Positions 1 to 7,462 of a stretch of DNA of 8,096 nt are shown here, piece by piece. The notes beneath the pieces are model-generated. The model saw nothing but the letters and a program-made list of their open reading frames with translations. It made no database searches and was not told the origin of the DNA. The position numbers were made by a program, and so were the translations under genes. Source of the DNA: a bacterium (GTDB lineage: Bacteria; Fidelibacterota; Marinisomatia; Marinisomatales; JAHJCW01). The DNA lies in NCBI GenBank assembly GCA_030621275.1, contig JAUXHY010000040.1:1-8096 (forward strand). The letters run 5' to 3'. Position 1 is the first letter of the stretch. Every line of letters starts with the position of its first letter.

Positions 1-547
1 TACCGATTCTGAAAGCTTCGCTTAGTGATTGATATAATAATCCGACATCCAAAGCAACTGATGAAGCACTTTCGTTGTGAATTTTTTGACTGATATATTT
101 TAATGAACCACCCATCGAGAATCGATTGGTTAGATTACGTGAGTATGATAATCCGGTTACTAAATCGGAAGCCTTCCAATATAAATCGGTGCCGGATTGA
201 TTATATAAATCAGTTATCAACTCATCGCCATAGTCTAATTGTGTAAAAAATATACCGACGGCATTAGATTGATTTATTTTTAGCACTGCCGCTAAAAGGT
301 TAACATTTGTATCTACGAGCCAATTAGCATTTGAGAACATTGTTTGGCTTTTGTCTAATCTTGAAATAGCACCCGGATTCCAGTATAATGTTGATGCATC
401 ATCCGCGATGGAAGTAAAAGCACCTCCCATTGCAATGGATTTAGGTCCTACACCGATACCCAAAAATTGAGCGGCAGATGTACCTACTTTTGATTGAGCT
501 GATACCATCGCAAAAGCGATAAGAATTGTAATTGTGATTTTCTTCAT
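1..547 (-). CDS. PorV/PorQ-family outer-membrane protein, N-terminal part (3' end beyond the window)
   Basis: About 182 codons are visible from ATG at 547; the reading frame stays open to the window edge, so the C-terminal half is missing (family members are usually about 300-400 aa). The protein opens with a signal peptide (MKKITITILIAFAMVSAQ) followed by SKVGTSAAQFLGIGVGPKSI, then AMGGAFTSIADDASTLYWNP and GAISRL. This AMGGA...DDAS.LYWNP block is the signature of the PorV/PorQ (UPF0164-like) family, related to FadL-type barrels. Known PorV is an outer-membrane barrel that binds the C-terminal signal of type IX secretion cargo and carries it to the attachment complex. Alternating-hydrophobicity strands follow (for example SAVGIFFTQLDYG-like and RFSMGGSLKYIS segments). 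The start codon overlaps the stop of the giant secreted protein as ATGA, with GGTGAT just upstream. The family is recognised with confidence; a role as dedicated shuttle for the upstream gene's product is inferred. FCB genomes often carry several paralogues, so this need not be the housekeeping porV. Confidence 0.88.
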   Translation of the reverse strand, partial: MKKITITILIAFAMVSAQSKVGTSAAQFLGIGVGPKSIAMGGAFTSIADDASTLYWNPGAISRLDKSQTMFSNANWLVDTNVNLLAAVLKINQSNAVGIFFTQLDYGDELITDLYNQSGTDLYWKASDLVTGLSYSRNLTNRFSMGGSLKYISQKIHNESASSVALDVGLLYQSLSEAFRIG

Positions 548-556
548 TTTATCACC
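544..556 (-). promoter_or_regulatory. ATGA stop/start overlap with GGTGAT ribosome binding site
   Basis: The giant protein ends ATA AAA TGA and the PorV-like gene begins at the ATG one base earlier, giving a 4-nt ATGA overlap (547-544). GGTGAT at 556-551 matches part of the anti-Shine-Dalgarno complement (GGAGGTGAT) and lies just before the start. Termination-reinitiation coupling is the likely mode of translation. Confidence 0.75.
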
Positions 557-3500
557 GCCAGTTTACCTGATTGTTTACCGCCACTTGGAGAGTCTACAAT
601 ATAAAAATATACTCCGTAGGCGATATCTAAATTCTCTTTAGTTTTTAAATCCCAGGTTACAGTTCCAGTGAACATATCACCGGAATGTTCTAGTGTCCTA
701 AGATGTTGACCACGAGATGTAAAGATATATATTTTTGCATCACTAGGTACATTTTGGAAAAATACTTTACGTTCACCGCGTCCGCTTGTAATACCGGGAG
801 GTAGGGGAGATTCAAATTCATTAGCCGCTATATAAGGATTTGGAACTACGCGAATATCATTCATATCTGTCTTGCTAAGTTCTTTATCAACTTCGGGTAC
901 CGGAGTTGTGAAATTAAATTCATCACCTTTTCTAAATGGTTTTGTCATAGAAATAAATAAGGTATCACCCGTTCCAAAATTCAAATCATTTGCCAATGAA
1001 GTATCTCTTTCGGTAAAGATAATTGACCATGTATATCGATAGTTATCCTTATCATCCTTTTCATAGAAATATATTAGATCAATTGGATCTAATACGCCAG
1101 GACGACCTAGTGCACTTTCTGCAAAAATATATGGTACCTCAGCATTATTTGTGCTATCAAATATTTTAAAATTAGTTTTATCTCCGGGAGTAGCAATTGG
1201 GAATGTGAACGGACTAAGTGACTCACCAAATTCCGCATCATCAGAAAATACGATCATGTAATCACTTGGCATTTTTATTGGTGTATATAAATTTCCACCA
1301 AAATTCAAGTTTTGGGCACCGATGCTATATTGAAAAGTTCGTTCGCCATCGTTTTTAATCCAATCAGTTCCGTTCTCGGTGGTCCACCAATAAGTTAAAG
1401 AATCAATTGGAGCAGTTGTCCAATAATTCAAATCACCGGTAACTTCGTCCAGTAAGGGACTATTTTCAAATAATAATCTTACACCATCAAATGTTTTAGT
1501 ATCAGCAGTTTCCGGAGCATATGGAGTATTATTTGGATTATCCCATGGAGATTTTTGAATGTAAGGATCTTTATATATCGGATAATATTCAAATGAAATT
1601 TCATGTTCATCTGCTCCTAACGCATCATGGAATGATGCTCGGAATTTACCATTTTCATAAAGTAGTAGATACTTATCTTCAGGAATAACATTTCCAATAC
1701 TATTTTTTAATGATACGCTTTCAGATACTATATGATCGTAAGGTAGTTGTATTGTTAAAGTATCATTTGGCATAAATTTATATATTATTGGAGTCAAATC
1801 TCGGACAAAATAATAGGTCGTTATTGGTGCATATTCATCATCATCATTTTTGTCTATATTATCATCATTATCATCAGGCAGTCCGTTATTGTTTCTATCA
1901 TCCAAAACTGTCCAGTCATTATCATTATCAACATCATCGGTTGCTGTATCAAAAAATTCAATTTGATAGTTATGTCCGGTTAATAATGTTTCATCAATAA
2001 TTTCATAGTTTATTGAGCCTGTACCAATACCTTTTGTATGTTCTACAACAGTACTATCTTCAAGAGTATATCCAATAGATTTTGCTGTTGGAGTAACTAC
2101 AACTGTGTTAATATCAGTAATAATTTCTCCACTTGGCAAAACAGAGATAAATTTCGAATTTTCAGAAGGAAAAACATTTCGTTCATTATCACCATGATCA
2201 TAAGCAACGAGTGCATAGTAATAGGTTCTACCATTAACAACATCTTCATCTACATAACTATGTACAAGTCCTGTATCATCTCCTAGATAATAACTATAGC
2301 CTTTTGTCTGTTGAAATAACTCATTAGACGGATAAGAATAGCCACTCATTCCATCATCTAAATCCCATTGTTCTATAGGAATATATCCTTCAACAAGACC
2401 ATGAGCGTTCGTAACATTTCTTACATCATTAAAATTAGAGTCAGTAGCACGATAAATTTTATATCCCTGAAAGTCGAATTGTTTGGTTATTGGATCAGCA
2501 TGTTCTTCAGCAATTCGATTCCAGTATAGAGTGATTTTACCATCACCTGCTACAACATTAAGGGTGGGCTTTCTTGGTGGTGGTGGGAAGCGATAATTAT
2601 TATTATATATATTCTGAACGGTTCTTTTATTATCAATTAGGTCATCTAAATCTTCACCATAGACTAATGCTAATGATAATCGTTCAGTTTGACCTGTTCT
2701 AAGCGGGAAATAACCCGATCCATATATAAAGTCACCATCGCTACCACCAATGGGTTTCCCATCTGATATATTACCGGGAGTATCAAAAAAGCCAGGTCGA
2801 AGCTTATCCCAAAGTGCTTCATCGTCTTTCCATGGATATAGATTTGAAGGTTCAAAATAGTCAAAACTTGTCAAGCCAATTTGATCAGATTCATCAACAT
2901 CAGTTTGGTCAAAATTTGGTTCACCTGCTGTTGGTACGCCATCACCTTCACCATAATCATAAGTATCGGAGATACCATCAGCACCGACATCATCAAAATC
3001 TACATCCCAATCATTATCATTATCAATTCCATCATCACGGCGCTCATCTATCATTAAGTTTTCCATATTAGGATTATTGATATAATCAATATATGCACGT
3101 GGATTTAAAATATCAAATAGTACAGTTCCAAATTGGTCGACTCTTCTTTGACGATAGTGTAAAAAATAATTTTCATCAATTAAACCATCTAAATCATTAT
3201 CAATTCCATCATAAGCATTTGGATTTACAATTTCATCACCTTGGGCATTTAAGATAATATTTCCTTCTGCAATTTGTGTAACTCCGGGAGTTATGGTTAT
3301 TGTTTCCCCGCGTGTTTCTATATCAACAGTTGTTTGATTTGGGATAATAAATTCTGAACGATTATAACCATCATCAATTAGAATAACTGTATTGCCAACA
3401 TTTATCAAAGTGGAATCAAAATCTCCTTCTTCAAAAGTTGGTGCAAAAGCGGCTCCCTCATAATCGGCATAATCTCCATCATTATCAATACCATCAAAAG

Positions 3501-4458
3501 GATTGCCGGGACTTTCTAAGAAAGCATATCCAACCATTCCTACCTGTCCTACCCAATTTGGATTACGAGAAACATCATTGTCATAATCACCGGTATAAGT
3601 AATATCATCATTTACGTCAAAAAATGACCAATCATCATCTGATTCTCCAACATGTTTGTCACCTGTGACACCAACATAGGTTCCAACCAACATACCAAAT
3701 GTCGCTTTTGTATAATCAGTTGTACCTGTATTGGTCACTTCATATAACCAAAATAGACAGTCTTGAGCTAGGAATTGTTGCCATTGCATACCCCTTACTT
3801 TCATTTCTATACCAATACCGTTTCTGGTTAAGTTATTTTCATCTGGCTTGAATTCAACACCCCACATATTATTATCTTTATAATTGAATTCTTCGTCGTT
3901 GTTATCATCCATTACGTAGAAACTTTCTTGCTGAATATTTTGTAAGTCTTTACCAAAGAATCCATTCCATGAACCTAACCAACCCGGATCATTAATATCA
4001 TTTAGTTTGTCAGGCCAACGATCAGGCCATGTACTTTGGTCAGTACTCATAGCAATCCGTTCGTTAGATTCATTAAAATAACCATTTACAGGTTCAAATC
4101 CCCATCTTTTACCTCCTAAAGCTTCTTCCGGTCCAGTCGATGATGGTCTATTAATAGGGCAAGTGGTAACAGAATGAAATGTTTGCAAATTGCCGATATT
4201 ATTGATGGATTCTATTTCAACTCCAAATAACGGGCTTACGTCTCCAATATATCCGTTGTTGTCATGTAACCAAGCACCACGCGGACCTGCGTTTGCAGGT
4301 TGCCCCACAACACCCCAATTACCGAAAACAGTACGGACTAAATTACCGTTATGTATTCCAGTTCTACGATATACTTGATCGGAAAATTGTTGTGCAAAAG
4401 TGATAGCGCTTACAACGGTCAGTGTAAAAATTAATTGAAATAATTTCTTAAAATTCAT
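544..4458 (-). CDS. Giant secreted multidomain protein (1304 aa) with Ca-loop-like repeats, FN3-like module and T9SS/FlgD-like C-terminal tail
   Basis: The function is unknown. Order of parts: signal peptide 1-22 (MNFKKLFQLIFTLTVVSAIT, then FAQ); an N-terminal module about 36-320 beginning NGNLVRTVFGNWGVVGQP and including a GDVSPLFGVEIE segment, with the only two cysteines, C100 and C234; Asp/Asn calcium-loop-like motifs at 322-332, 417-429 and 476-500; a conserved-looking PLRTGQTERLSLALVYGEDL segment at 585-604; a PPPP hinge at 625-628; a fibronectin type III-like module about 631-772 (KITLYWN, FQGYKIYRA, GRTYYYALVAYD); another Asp/Asn-rich stretch at 841-875; a poorly recognisable region to about 1195; and a tail with DIRVVPNPY (1201-1209), KVFFQNVPSDAKIYIFTSRG and finally YGVYFYIVD...GKLAVIK, like type A T9SS signals or FlgD-Ig domains. 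No lipobox cysteine is present. The start at 4458 is preferred over 4524 because it gives a clean signal peptide and has GGAG six bases upstream. Likely surface-exposed or released; probably acts with the adjacent TonB receptor (inference). Confidence 0.85.
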   Translation of the reverse strand: MNFKKLFQLIFTLTVVSAITFAQQFSDQVYRRTGIHNGNLVRTVFGNWGVVGQPANAGPRGAWLHDNNGYIGDVSPLFGVEIESINNIGNLQTFHSVTTCPINRPSSTGPEEALGGKRWGFEPVNGYFNESNERIAMSTDQSTWPDRWPDKLNDINDPGWLGSWNGFFGKDLQNIQQESFYVMDDNNDEEFNYKDNNMWGVEFKPDENNLTRNGIGIEMKVRGMQWQQFLAQDCLFWLYEVTNTGTTDYTKATFGMLVGTYVGVTGDKHVGESDDDWSFFDVNDDITYTGDYDNDVSRNPNWVGQVGMVGYAFLESPGNPFDGIDNDGDYADYEGAAFAPTFEEGDFDSTLINVGNTVILIDDGYNRSEFIIPNQTTVDIETRGETITITPGVTQIAEGNIILNAQGDEIVNPNAYDGIDNDLDGLIDENYFLHYRQRRVDQFGTVLFDILNPRAYIDYINNPNMENLMIDERRDDGIDNDNDWDVDFDDVGADGISDTYDYGEGDGVPTAGEPNFDQTDVDESDQIGLTSFDYFEPSNLYPWKDDEALWDKLRPGFFDTPGNISDGKPIGGSDGDFIYGSGYFPLRTGQTERLSLALVYGEDLDDLIDNKRTVQNIYNNNYRFPPPPRKPTLNVVAGDGKITLYWNRIAEEHADPITKQFDFQGYKIYRATDSNFNDVRNVTNAHGLVEGYIPIEQWDLDDGMSGYSYPSNELFQQTKGYSYYLGDDTGLVHSYVDEDVVNGRTYYYALVAYDHGDNERNVFPSENSKFISVLPSGEIITDINTVVVTPTAKSIGYTLEDSTVVEHTKGIGTGSINYEIIDETLLTGHNYQIEFFDTATDDVDNDNDWTVLDDRNNNGLPDDNDDNIDKNDDDEYAPITTYYFVRDLTPIIYKFMPNDTLTIQLPYDHIVSESVSLKNSIGNVIPEDKYLLLYENGKFRASFHDALGADEHEISFEYYPIYKDPYIQKSPWDNPNNTPYAPETADTKTFDGVRLLFENSPLLDEVTGDLNYWTTAPIDSLTYWWTTENGTDWIKNDGERTFQYSIGAQNLNFGGNLYTPIKMPSDYMIVFSDDAEFGESLSPFTFPIATPGDKTNFKIFDSTNNAEVPYIFAESALGRPGVLDPIDLIYFYEKDDKDNYRYTWSIIFTERDTSLANDLNFGTGDTLFISMTKPFRKGDEFNFTTPVPEVDKELSKTDMNDIRVVPNPYIAANEFESPLPPGITSGRGERKVFFQNVPSDAKIYIFTSRGQHLRTLEHSGDMFTGTVTWDLKTKENLDIAYGVYFYIVDSPSGGKQSGKLAVIK
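1834..1938 (-). repeat. Fourth, longest Asp/Asn-rich stretch in the giant protein
   Basis: Residues 841-875 run DDVDNDNDWTVLDDRNNNGL and then PDDNDDNIDKNDDDE, after the FN3-like module. DVDNDNDW resembles the third upstream motif (GIDNDNDW), and DRNNNGLPDDND is a good EF-like loop. The plus strand is a run of imperfect ATC/ATT triplets, which might also favour replication slippage. Confidence 0.65.
2959..3498 (-). repeat. Three dispersed DGIDND-type Asp/Asn motifs coding for calcium-loop-like segments
   Basis: Within the giant protein, FDGIDNDGDYADYEG (3498 down to about 3454), YDGIDNDLDGLIDEN (about 3213-3169) and DDGIDNDNDWDVDFDD (about 3036-2989) share the core DGIDND.D. The third continues through GADGISDTYD to about 2957. 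On the plus strand they appear as imperfect copies of TCATTATCAATNCCATCA. Regular Asp/Asn at alternate positions is what thrombospondin type 3 and dockerin calcium loops show; calcium binding here is inferred. Confidence 0.7.
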
Positions 4459-7342
4459 AGGTAACTCCAAACTCAATCCTGCGAGGTCTTGAGTAAAATG
4501 TTTCGTTGGTAAACCATTCGTCAACAGAGTTTACAAATTCGGGTGTGTTTTGATTTTTTGCTATCTGTATTTGATTAGTACGATCGGCAACTCCTGAATC
4601 ATCATAAACATTTGTATGGTTCAATGTATCAAATAGATTTTTTATACGGACGAAAAAAGTCATATTATGATTTCCTAATCCCAAGCGATAAAAGCTACGT
4701 AGATCAACATTCCAATATGCCGGTCTGCGAGCAGAATTTCGCACAAGTGACGATATATCTTGAACTGACAATGGAGTATACGGTAATCCGGATCCATATT
4801 GGGCTATAGCACTTCCACCCCAATTTCGTGCATTATATGATACAGAAGCATTGATAGTATTTGTTTGATCCCAATTCAGTGGAACCAACTGAATTTCGGG
4901 TAATGCTCCTCCTGCTGCAGCTTCTTGAGCTTGTCTTGGATCTGAGGCACTTCCTTTGGAAATTTGGAATGTGTAATCTAAATTACCTGACCAACCAGAT
5001 GATTCACGCATAGTAAGTGCTAAAACTAATCCTCGTACATAGGCAAAATCAGAATTAACTAATTTACTGTAGGATGCAGATTCACCAAATATTAAAATTT
5101 GATCTGCACGTGTTCCTGCTAAATCACGAATATCTCTGAAATATCCGGTAACATCAATTGCCATAGTATGTGTTAATTGTTGCTGAACACCTAACTCTCC
5201 ACTAACTGTTTTTTCCGGGCGCATATCAGCGTTACCGATAACTCCAATATTGCCCGTTCCTTGATCTAAATCAAAATCGGGATTTTCATATAATAATTCA
5301 AAGCGGGGAATTTGGAAAAAATGACCGTATGAAAAATGTACAACACCCCTTTCAGTTATCGGGAATGACACACCAAGCCGAGGGCTTATTTTCCATTTAG
5401 GTGATGTATCTTCATACCAATATTCTTCGCGCTCCGCGATAGTAACGATTGGTTCACCATTATCTTGGATACCATTTTCATTTAAATCTCTATAGCGATT
5501 TTCCGGTCTTATGGGATTATAAATACTTGGGTCAGATGGATCAGCTAAAATTCTACCTTTCGGCTCGAAATAATCGAAACGAATGCCGGCATTTACAATT
5601 AATTCATCAAATTCAATTTTATCCTGAATATAGGCGCTAAATTCTGTTGGTTTTAATTCATAACTGCTTGTGTGAATTGTAGAATCAGGCAATACAACTG
5701 GGTTATCTAAATATGGACTATCATAAATTTGATTAATTGTCGTTTTCTCAAGGGGTGGTTGTAAATTTGCATTGAAATATTTCAAATTATGCGATCTATA
5801 TTCCACGCCGAATTTCAATAAATGTTGCTGTGTGATTTGGCTAGTTAAATCACCCTTTATTGTGCTTGTTACCGTACTTCTTTCAAAGATTTGATTTTCT
5901 GTTCCGCCAGTTTTAAAACTGTAGGGCTGTTGTAATGCAAGAGTTGAATGAATGTATTTATTTTCTTCGCTTTCCGTATAAGTCCTGTGATTGTAATTCT
6001 TATCAAAGCGGGTTAAACTAATTTGATAGAATGTCCTAGCGCCAAAACTTTGGTTAAATTGCAGCAATTGAGTAAGTCCCGAACGATGTCGAGTTAATAT
6101 ACCATCCGGATTATAGCGGTAATCACGATTATAATCCTGATAATCAACATTATCACTTATTATTGTATATTTTAATTTTGCAAATGTGGAAATTTTCCAA
6201 ATCAATTTTAATTGACCGTATAGTTTACGATTCCATTCCATCGGGACATAATTGCTATCACCTACAGCATTTTGATGATTATTCCTCAACACATTATAAG
6301 CAGAATCAATGCCTGTTGTGTCGGTCATATCAAACCCTTGCTGTTTAAGAAAGAAAAGATTAAGCGAATCATCGATCACTGCGTTAGTACCTAAAATGTA
6401 AGTGGTATAAAGACTATCATTCTCATCAAAATATCCTAATGCGACTGAATTAGGTTTATATCGTCTTTGTCCTTCATAAACACCTTTAAAATCAATATAT
6501 CGCGCATTTCCATAAAAGAATACTTTCCCAGGAATAATACTACCTTGTAAATGTCCTTCAATGTTTTTAGTTGTAATCGGGTTGAATTTATTGATATTAA
6601 GGAAGATATCATCATGCGACGAGAGAAAATCACCTCCATAAAAAGTCAAACCACCACGGAAATCATTAGAACCGTCTTTGGTCACAATATTAACTATTCC
6701 GCTCATAGCTTGACCGTATTCGGCATTGAATGCCCCCGAAATAACCTGCATTTCTTCAACAGCATTTTTATTTATGTCAACAACAGTATTTCCATCATAC
6801 ACATCGGTTACAGGTACACCATCAATCCAATAAGCAACTTCTCCAGCACGACCTCCGCGTAAATGTCCATCAACGAAACCAGCTTGTAGTTCAAGCACAT
6901 CGGATATTTCTGTTACCGGAAGTGCTTCCAATGTGGACGAATTCACTATAGCTGTTGATGCGGTTAAATCTTTTGTAATTAAAGCACGTTGTGCTACAAC
7001 AACAACTTCCTCACCTGCAATTGCTTCTGTTGGAAGAGAAAAGTCGGCAGTAGTAGTTAAGTCAATACTCACTTCAATATTTATCATTCGTACAGCGGAA
7101 TATCCTATCATGCTTGCTCTTAAAGTATAACTTCCCGGTGGTACATTTAAAATATAGAAATTGCCTTCCCAATCAGTAGCTGCTCCCTGGTCGGTTCCTT
7201 CGATCCAGACATTACATCCTATTAGCGGTTCACCGTTAGATTGATCAATCACATTCCCGGCGATTTTTCCAGTGGTACCCGAAAACAAGAAAATAGGAAA
7301 CGAAAGAAGAGCAATTAATATTATTAAATATTTTATTTTCAT
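4448..7342 (-). CDS. TonB-dependent outer-membrane receptor with N-terminal carboxypeptidase-regulatory-like domain
   Basis: Complete at 964 aa. TonB-dependent receptors import bulky substrates across the outer membrane using energy passed on by TonB-ExbB-ExbD. Visible parts: signal peptide about 1-21; a beta-sandwich regulatory domain about 24-104 (GKIAGNVIDQSNGEPLIGCN, DWEGNFYILNVPPGSYTLRA); a possible TonB-box-like EEVVVVAQR at 111-119; plug about 120-225 with LRGGRAGEVAYWIDGVPVTD and FNAEYGQAMSGIVNIVTKDG; then a 22-strand-type barrel to the end. Late barrel landmarks are VHFSYGHFFQIPRFELLYEN (668-687) and RIKNLFDTLN (899-908). The C-terminus RIEFGVTYEF has alternating hydrophobics and ends in Phe, a normal BAM beta-signal. 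A Ca-loop-like DLNENGIQDNGEP lies at 619-631, probably in an extracellular loop. The layout resembles SusC-type receptors, but no SusD lipoprotein follows; the neighbour is the giant secreted protein instead, overlapping by 11 nt. Substrate unknown. No strong Shine-Dalgarno precedes the ATG; only a distant GTGAG is seen. Confidence 0.93.
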   Translation of the reverse strand: MKIKYLIILIALLSFPIFLFSGTTGKIAGNVIDQSNGEPLIGCNVWIEGTDQGAATDWEGNFYILNVPPGSYTLRASMIGYSAVRMINIEVSIDLTTTADFSLPTEAIAGEEVVVVAQRALITKDLTASTAIVNSSTLEALPVTEISDVLELQAGFVDGHLRGGRAGEVAYWIDGVPVTDVYDGNTVVDINKNAVEEMQVISGAFNAEYGQAMSGIVNIVTKDGSNDFRGGLTFYGGDFLSSHDDIFLNINKFNPITTKNIEGHLQGSIIPGKVFFYGNARYIDFKGVYEGQRRYKPNSVALGYFDENDSLYTTYILGTNAVIDDSLNLFFLKQQGFDMTDTTGIDSAYNVLRNNHQNAVGDSNYVPMEWNRKLYGQLKLIWKISTFAKLKYTIISDNVDYQDYNRDYRYNPDGILTRHRSGLTQLLQFNQSFGARTFYQISLTRFDKNYNHRTYTESEENKYIHSTLALQQPYSFKTGGTENQIFERSTVTSTIKGDLTSQITQQHLLKFGVEYRSHNLKYFNANLQPPLEKTTINQIYDSPYLDNPVVLPDSTIHTSSYELKPTEFSAYIQDKIEFDELIVNAGIRFDYFEPKGRILADPSDPSIYNPIRPENRYRDLNENGIQDNGEPIVTIAEREEYWYEDTSPKWKISPRLGVSFPITERGVVHFSYGHFFQIPRFELLYENPDFDLDQGTGNIGVIGNADMRPEKTVSGELGVQQQLTHTMAIDVTGYFRDIRDLAGTRADQILIFGESASYSKLVNSDFAYVRGLVLALTMRESSGWSGNLDYTFQISKGSASDPRQAQEAAAGGALPEIQLVPLNWDQTNTINASVSYNARNWGGSAIAQYGSGLPYTPLSVQDISSLVRNSARRPAYWNVDLRSFYRLGLGNHNMTFFVRIKNLFDTLNHTNVYDDSGVADRTNQIQIAKNQNTPEFVNSVDEWFTNETFYSRPRRIEFGVTYEF
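4456..4468 (-). promoter_or_regulatory. Ribosome binding site and start of the giant secreted protein, inside the receptor's last codons
   Basis: GGAG (4468-4465) lies six bases upstream of the ATG at 4458-4456. Both sit within the receptor codons for FGVTYEF (TTT GGA GTT ACC TAT GAA TTT TAA). This decides the start in favour of MNFKK and shows the two genes overlap by 11 nt, the layout expected for translational coupling. Confidence 0.8.
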
Positions 7343-7462
7343 AATTTAGTAACTCACTTTAGAGTGTCGTTTTAAAGGTCAGAATTTAAACCTCAATTTT
7401 TAATATTTCTAATACAATTATATTATAAGTATAGGGAAAATATAATTAAACTGTTAGATAGA
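7343..7462 (-). promoter_or_regulatory. Intergenic region with candidate promoter for the receptor operon
   Basis: This AT-rich gap is the only real intergenic space in the window. Read on the minus strand it carries two overlapping TATAAT hexamers (7427-7422 and 7422-7417). The second reads TATAATTG, one mismatch from the Bacteroidetes -7 element TAnnTTTG. No convincing upstream -35 or -33 partner is seen; TTTAAT at the right spacing matches only in part. Transcription from here would leave a leader of about 65 nt before the receptor ATG. AT-richness makes TATAAT matches cheap, so the assignment is tentative. Confidence 0.4.
7416..7447. repeat. Perfect 9-bp inverted repeat overlapping the candidate -10 element
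   Basis: The arms AATTATATT (7416-7424) and AATATAATT (7439-7447) are exact reverse complements separated by 14 bases. The arm nearer the receptor gene covers the TATAAT elements. No T-tract follows on the minus strand and the stem is all A/T, so it is a poor terminator. An operator-type site is possible; chance in AT-rich DNA is the main alternative. Confidence 0.3.

Noticed and set aside
1826..1876. CRISPR-like or microsatellite array from the TCATCATTATCATC run
   Set aside because: There are no spacers and no fixed unit; the run is explained by Asp and Asn codons in frame.
2670..2864. Minus-strand short frame inside the giant protein
   Set aside because: It is an out-of-frame shadow of the intact main frame, with no separate start signal.
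1788..3071. His-rich plus-strand reading frames (at 1788-2000 and 2814-3071)
   Set aside because: The His runs are the antisense of Asp/Asn/Met-rich codons (ATC/ATT and CAT triplets) in the giant protein; they have no ribosome binding site and no protein-like composition.
4459..4524. Upstream ATG at 4524 adding 22 residues to the giant secreted protein
   Set aside because: The extension lies in the receptor's coding region, has no signal-peptide character and would bury the clear signal peptide starting MNFKKLFQLI; the 4458 start has its own GGAG.
6436..6862. Short frames on both strands inside the receptor gene (6436-6639 minus, 6551-6862 plus)
   Set aside because: Both lie wholly inside the uninterrupted receptor frame, which carries clear plug and barrel motifs; there is no sign of a frameshift or nested gene.
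7343..7380. Small hairpin CACTCTAAAGTG just before the receptor start as an attenuator or riboswitch
   Set aside because: The stem is only four base pairs; no known riboswitch core or terminator tract is present.
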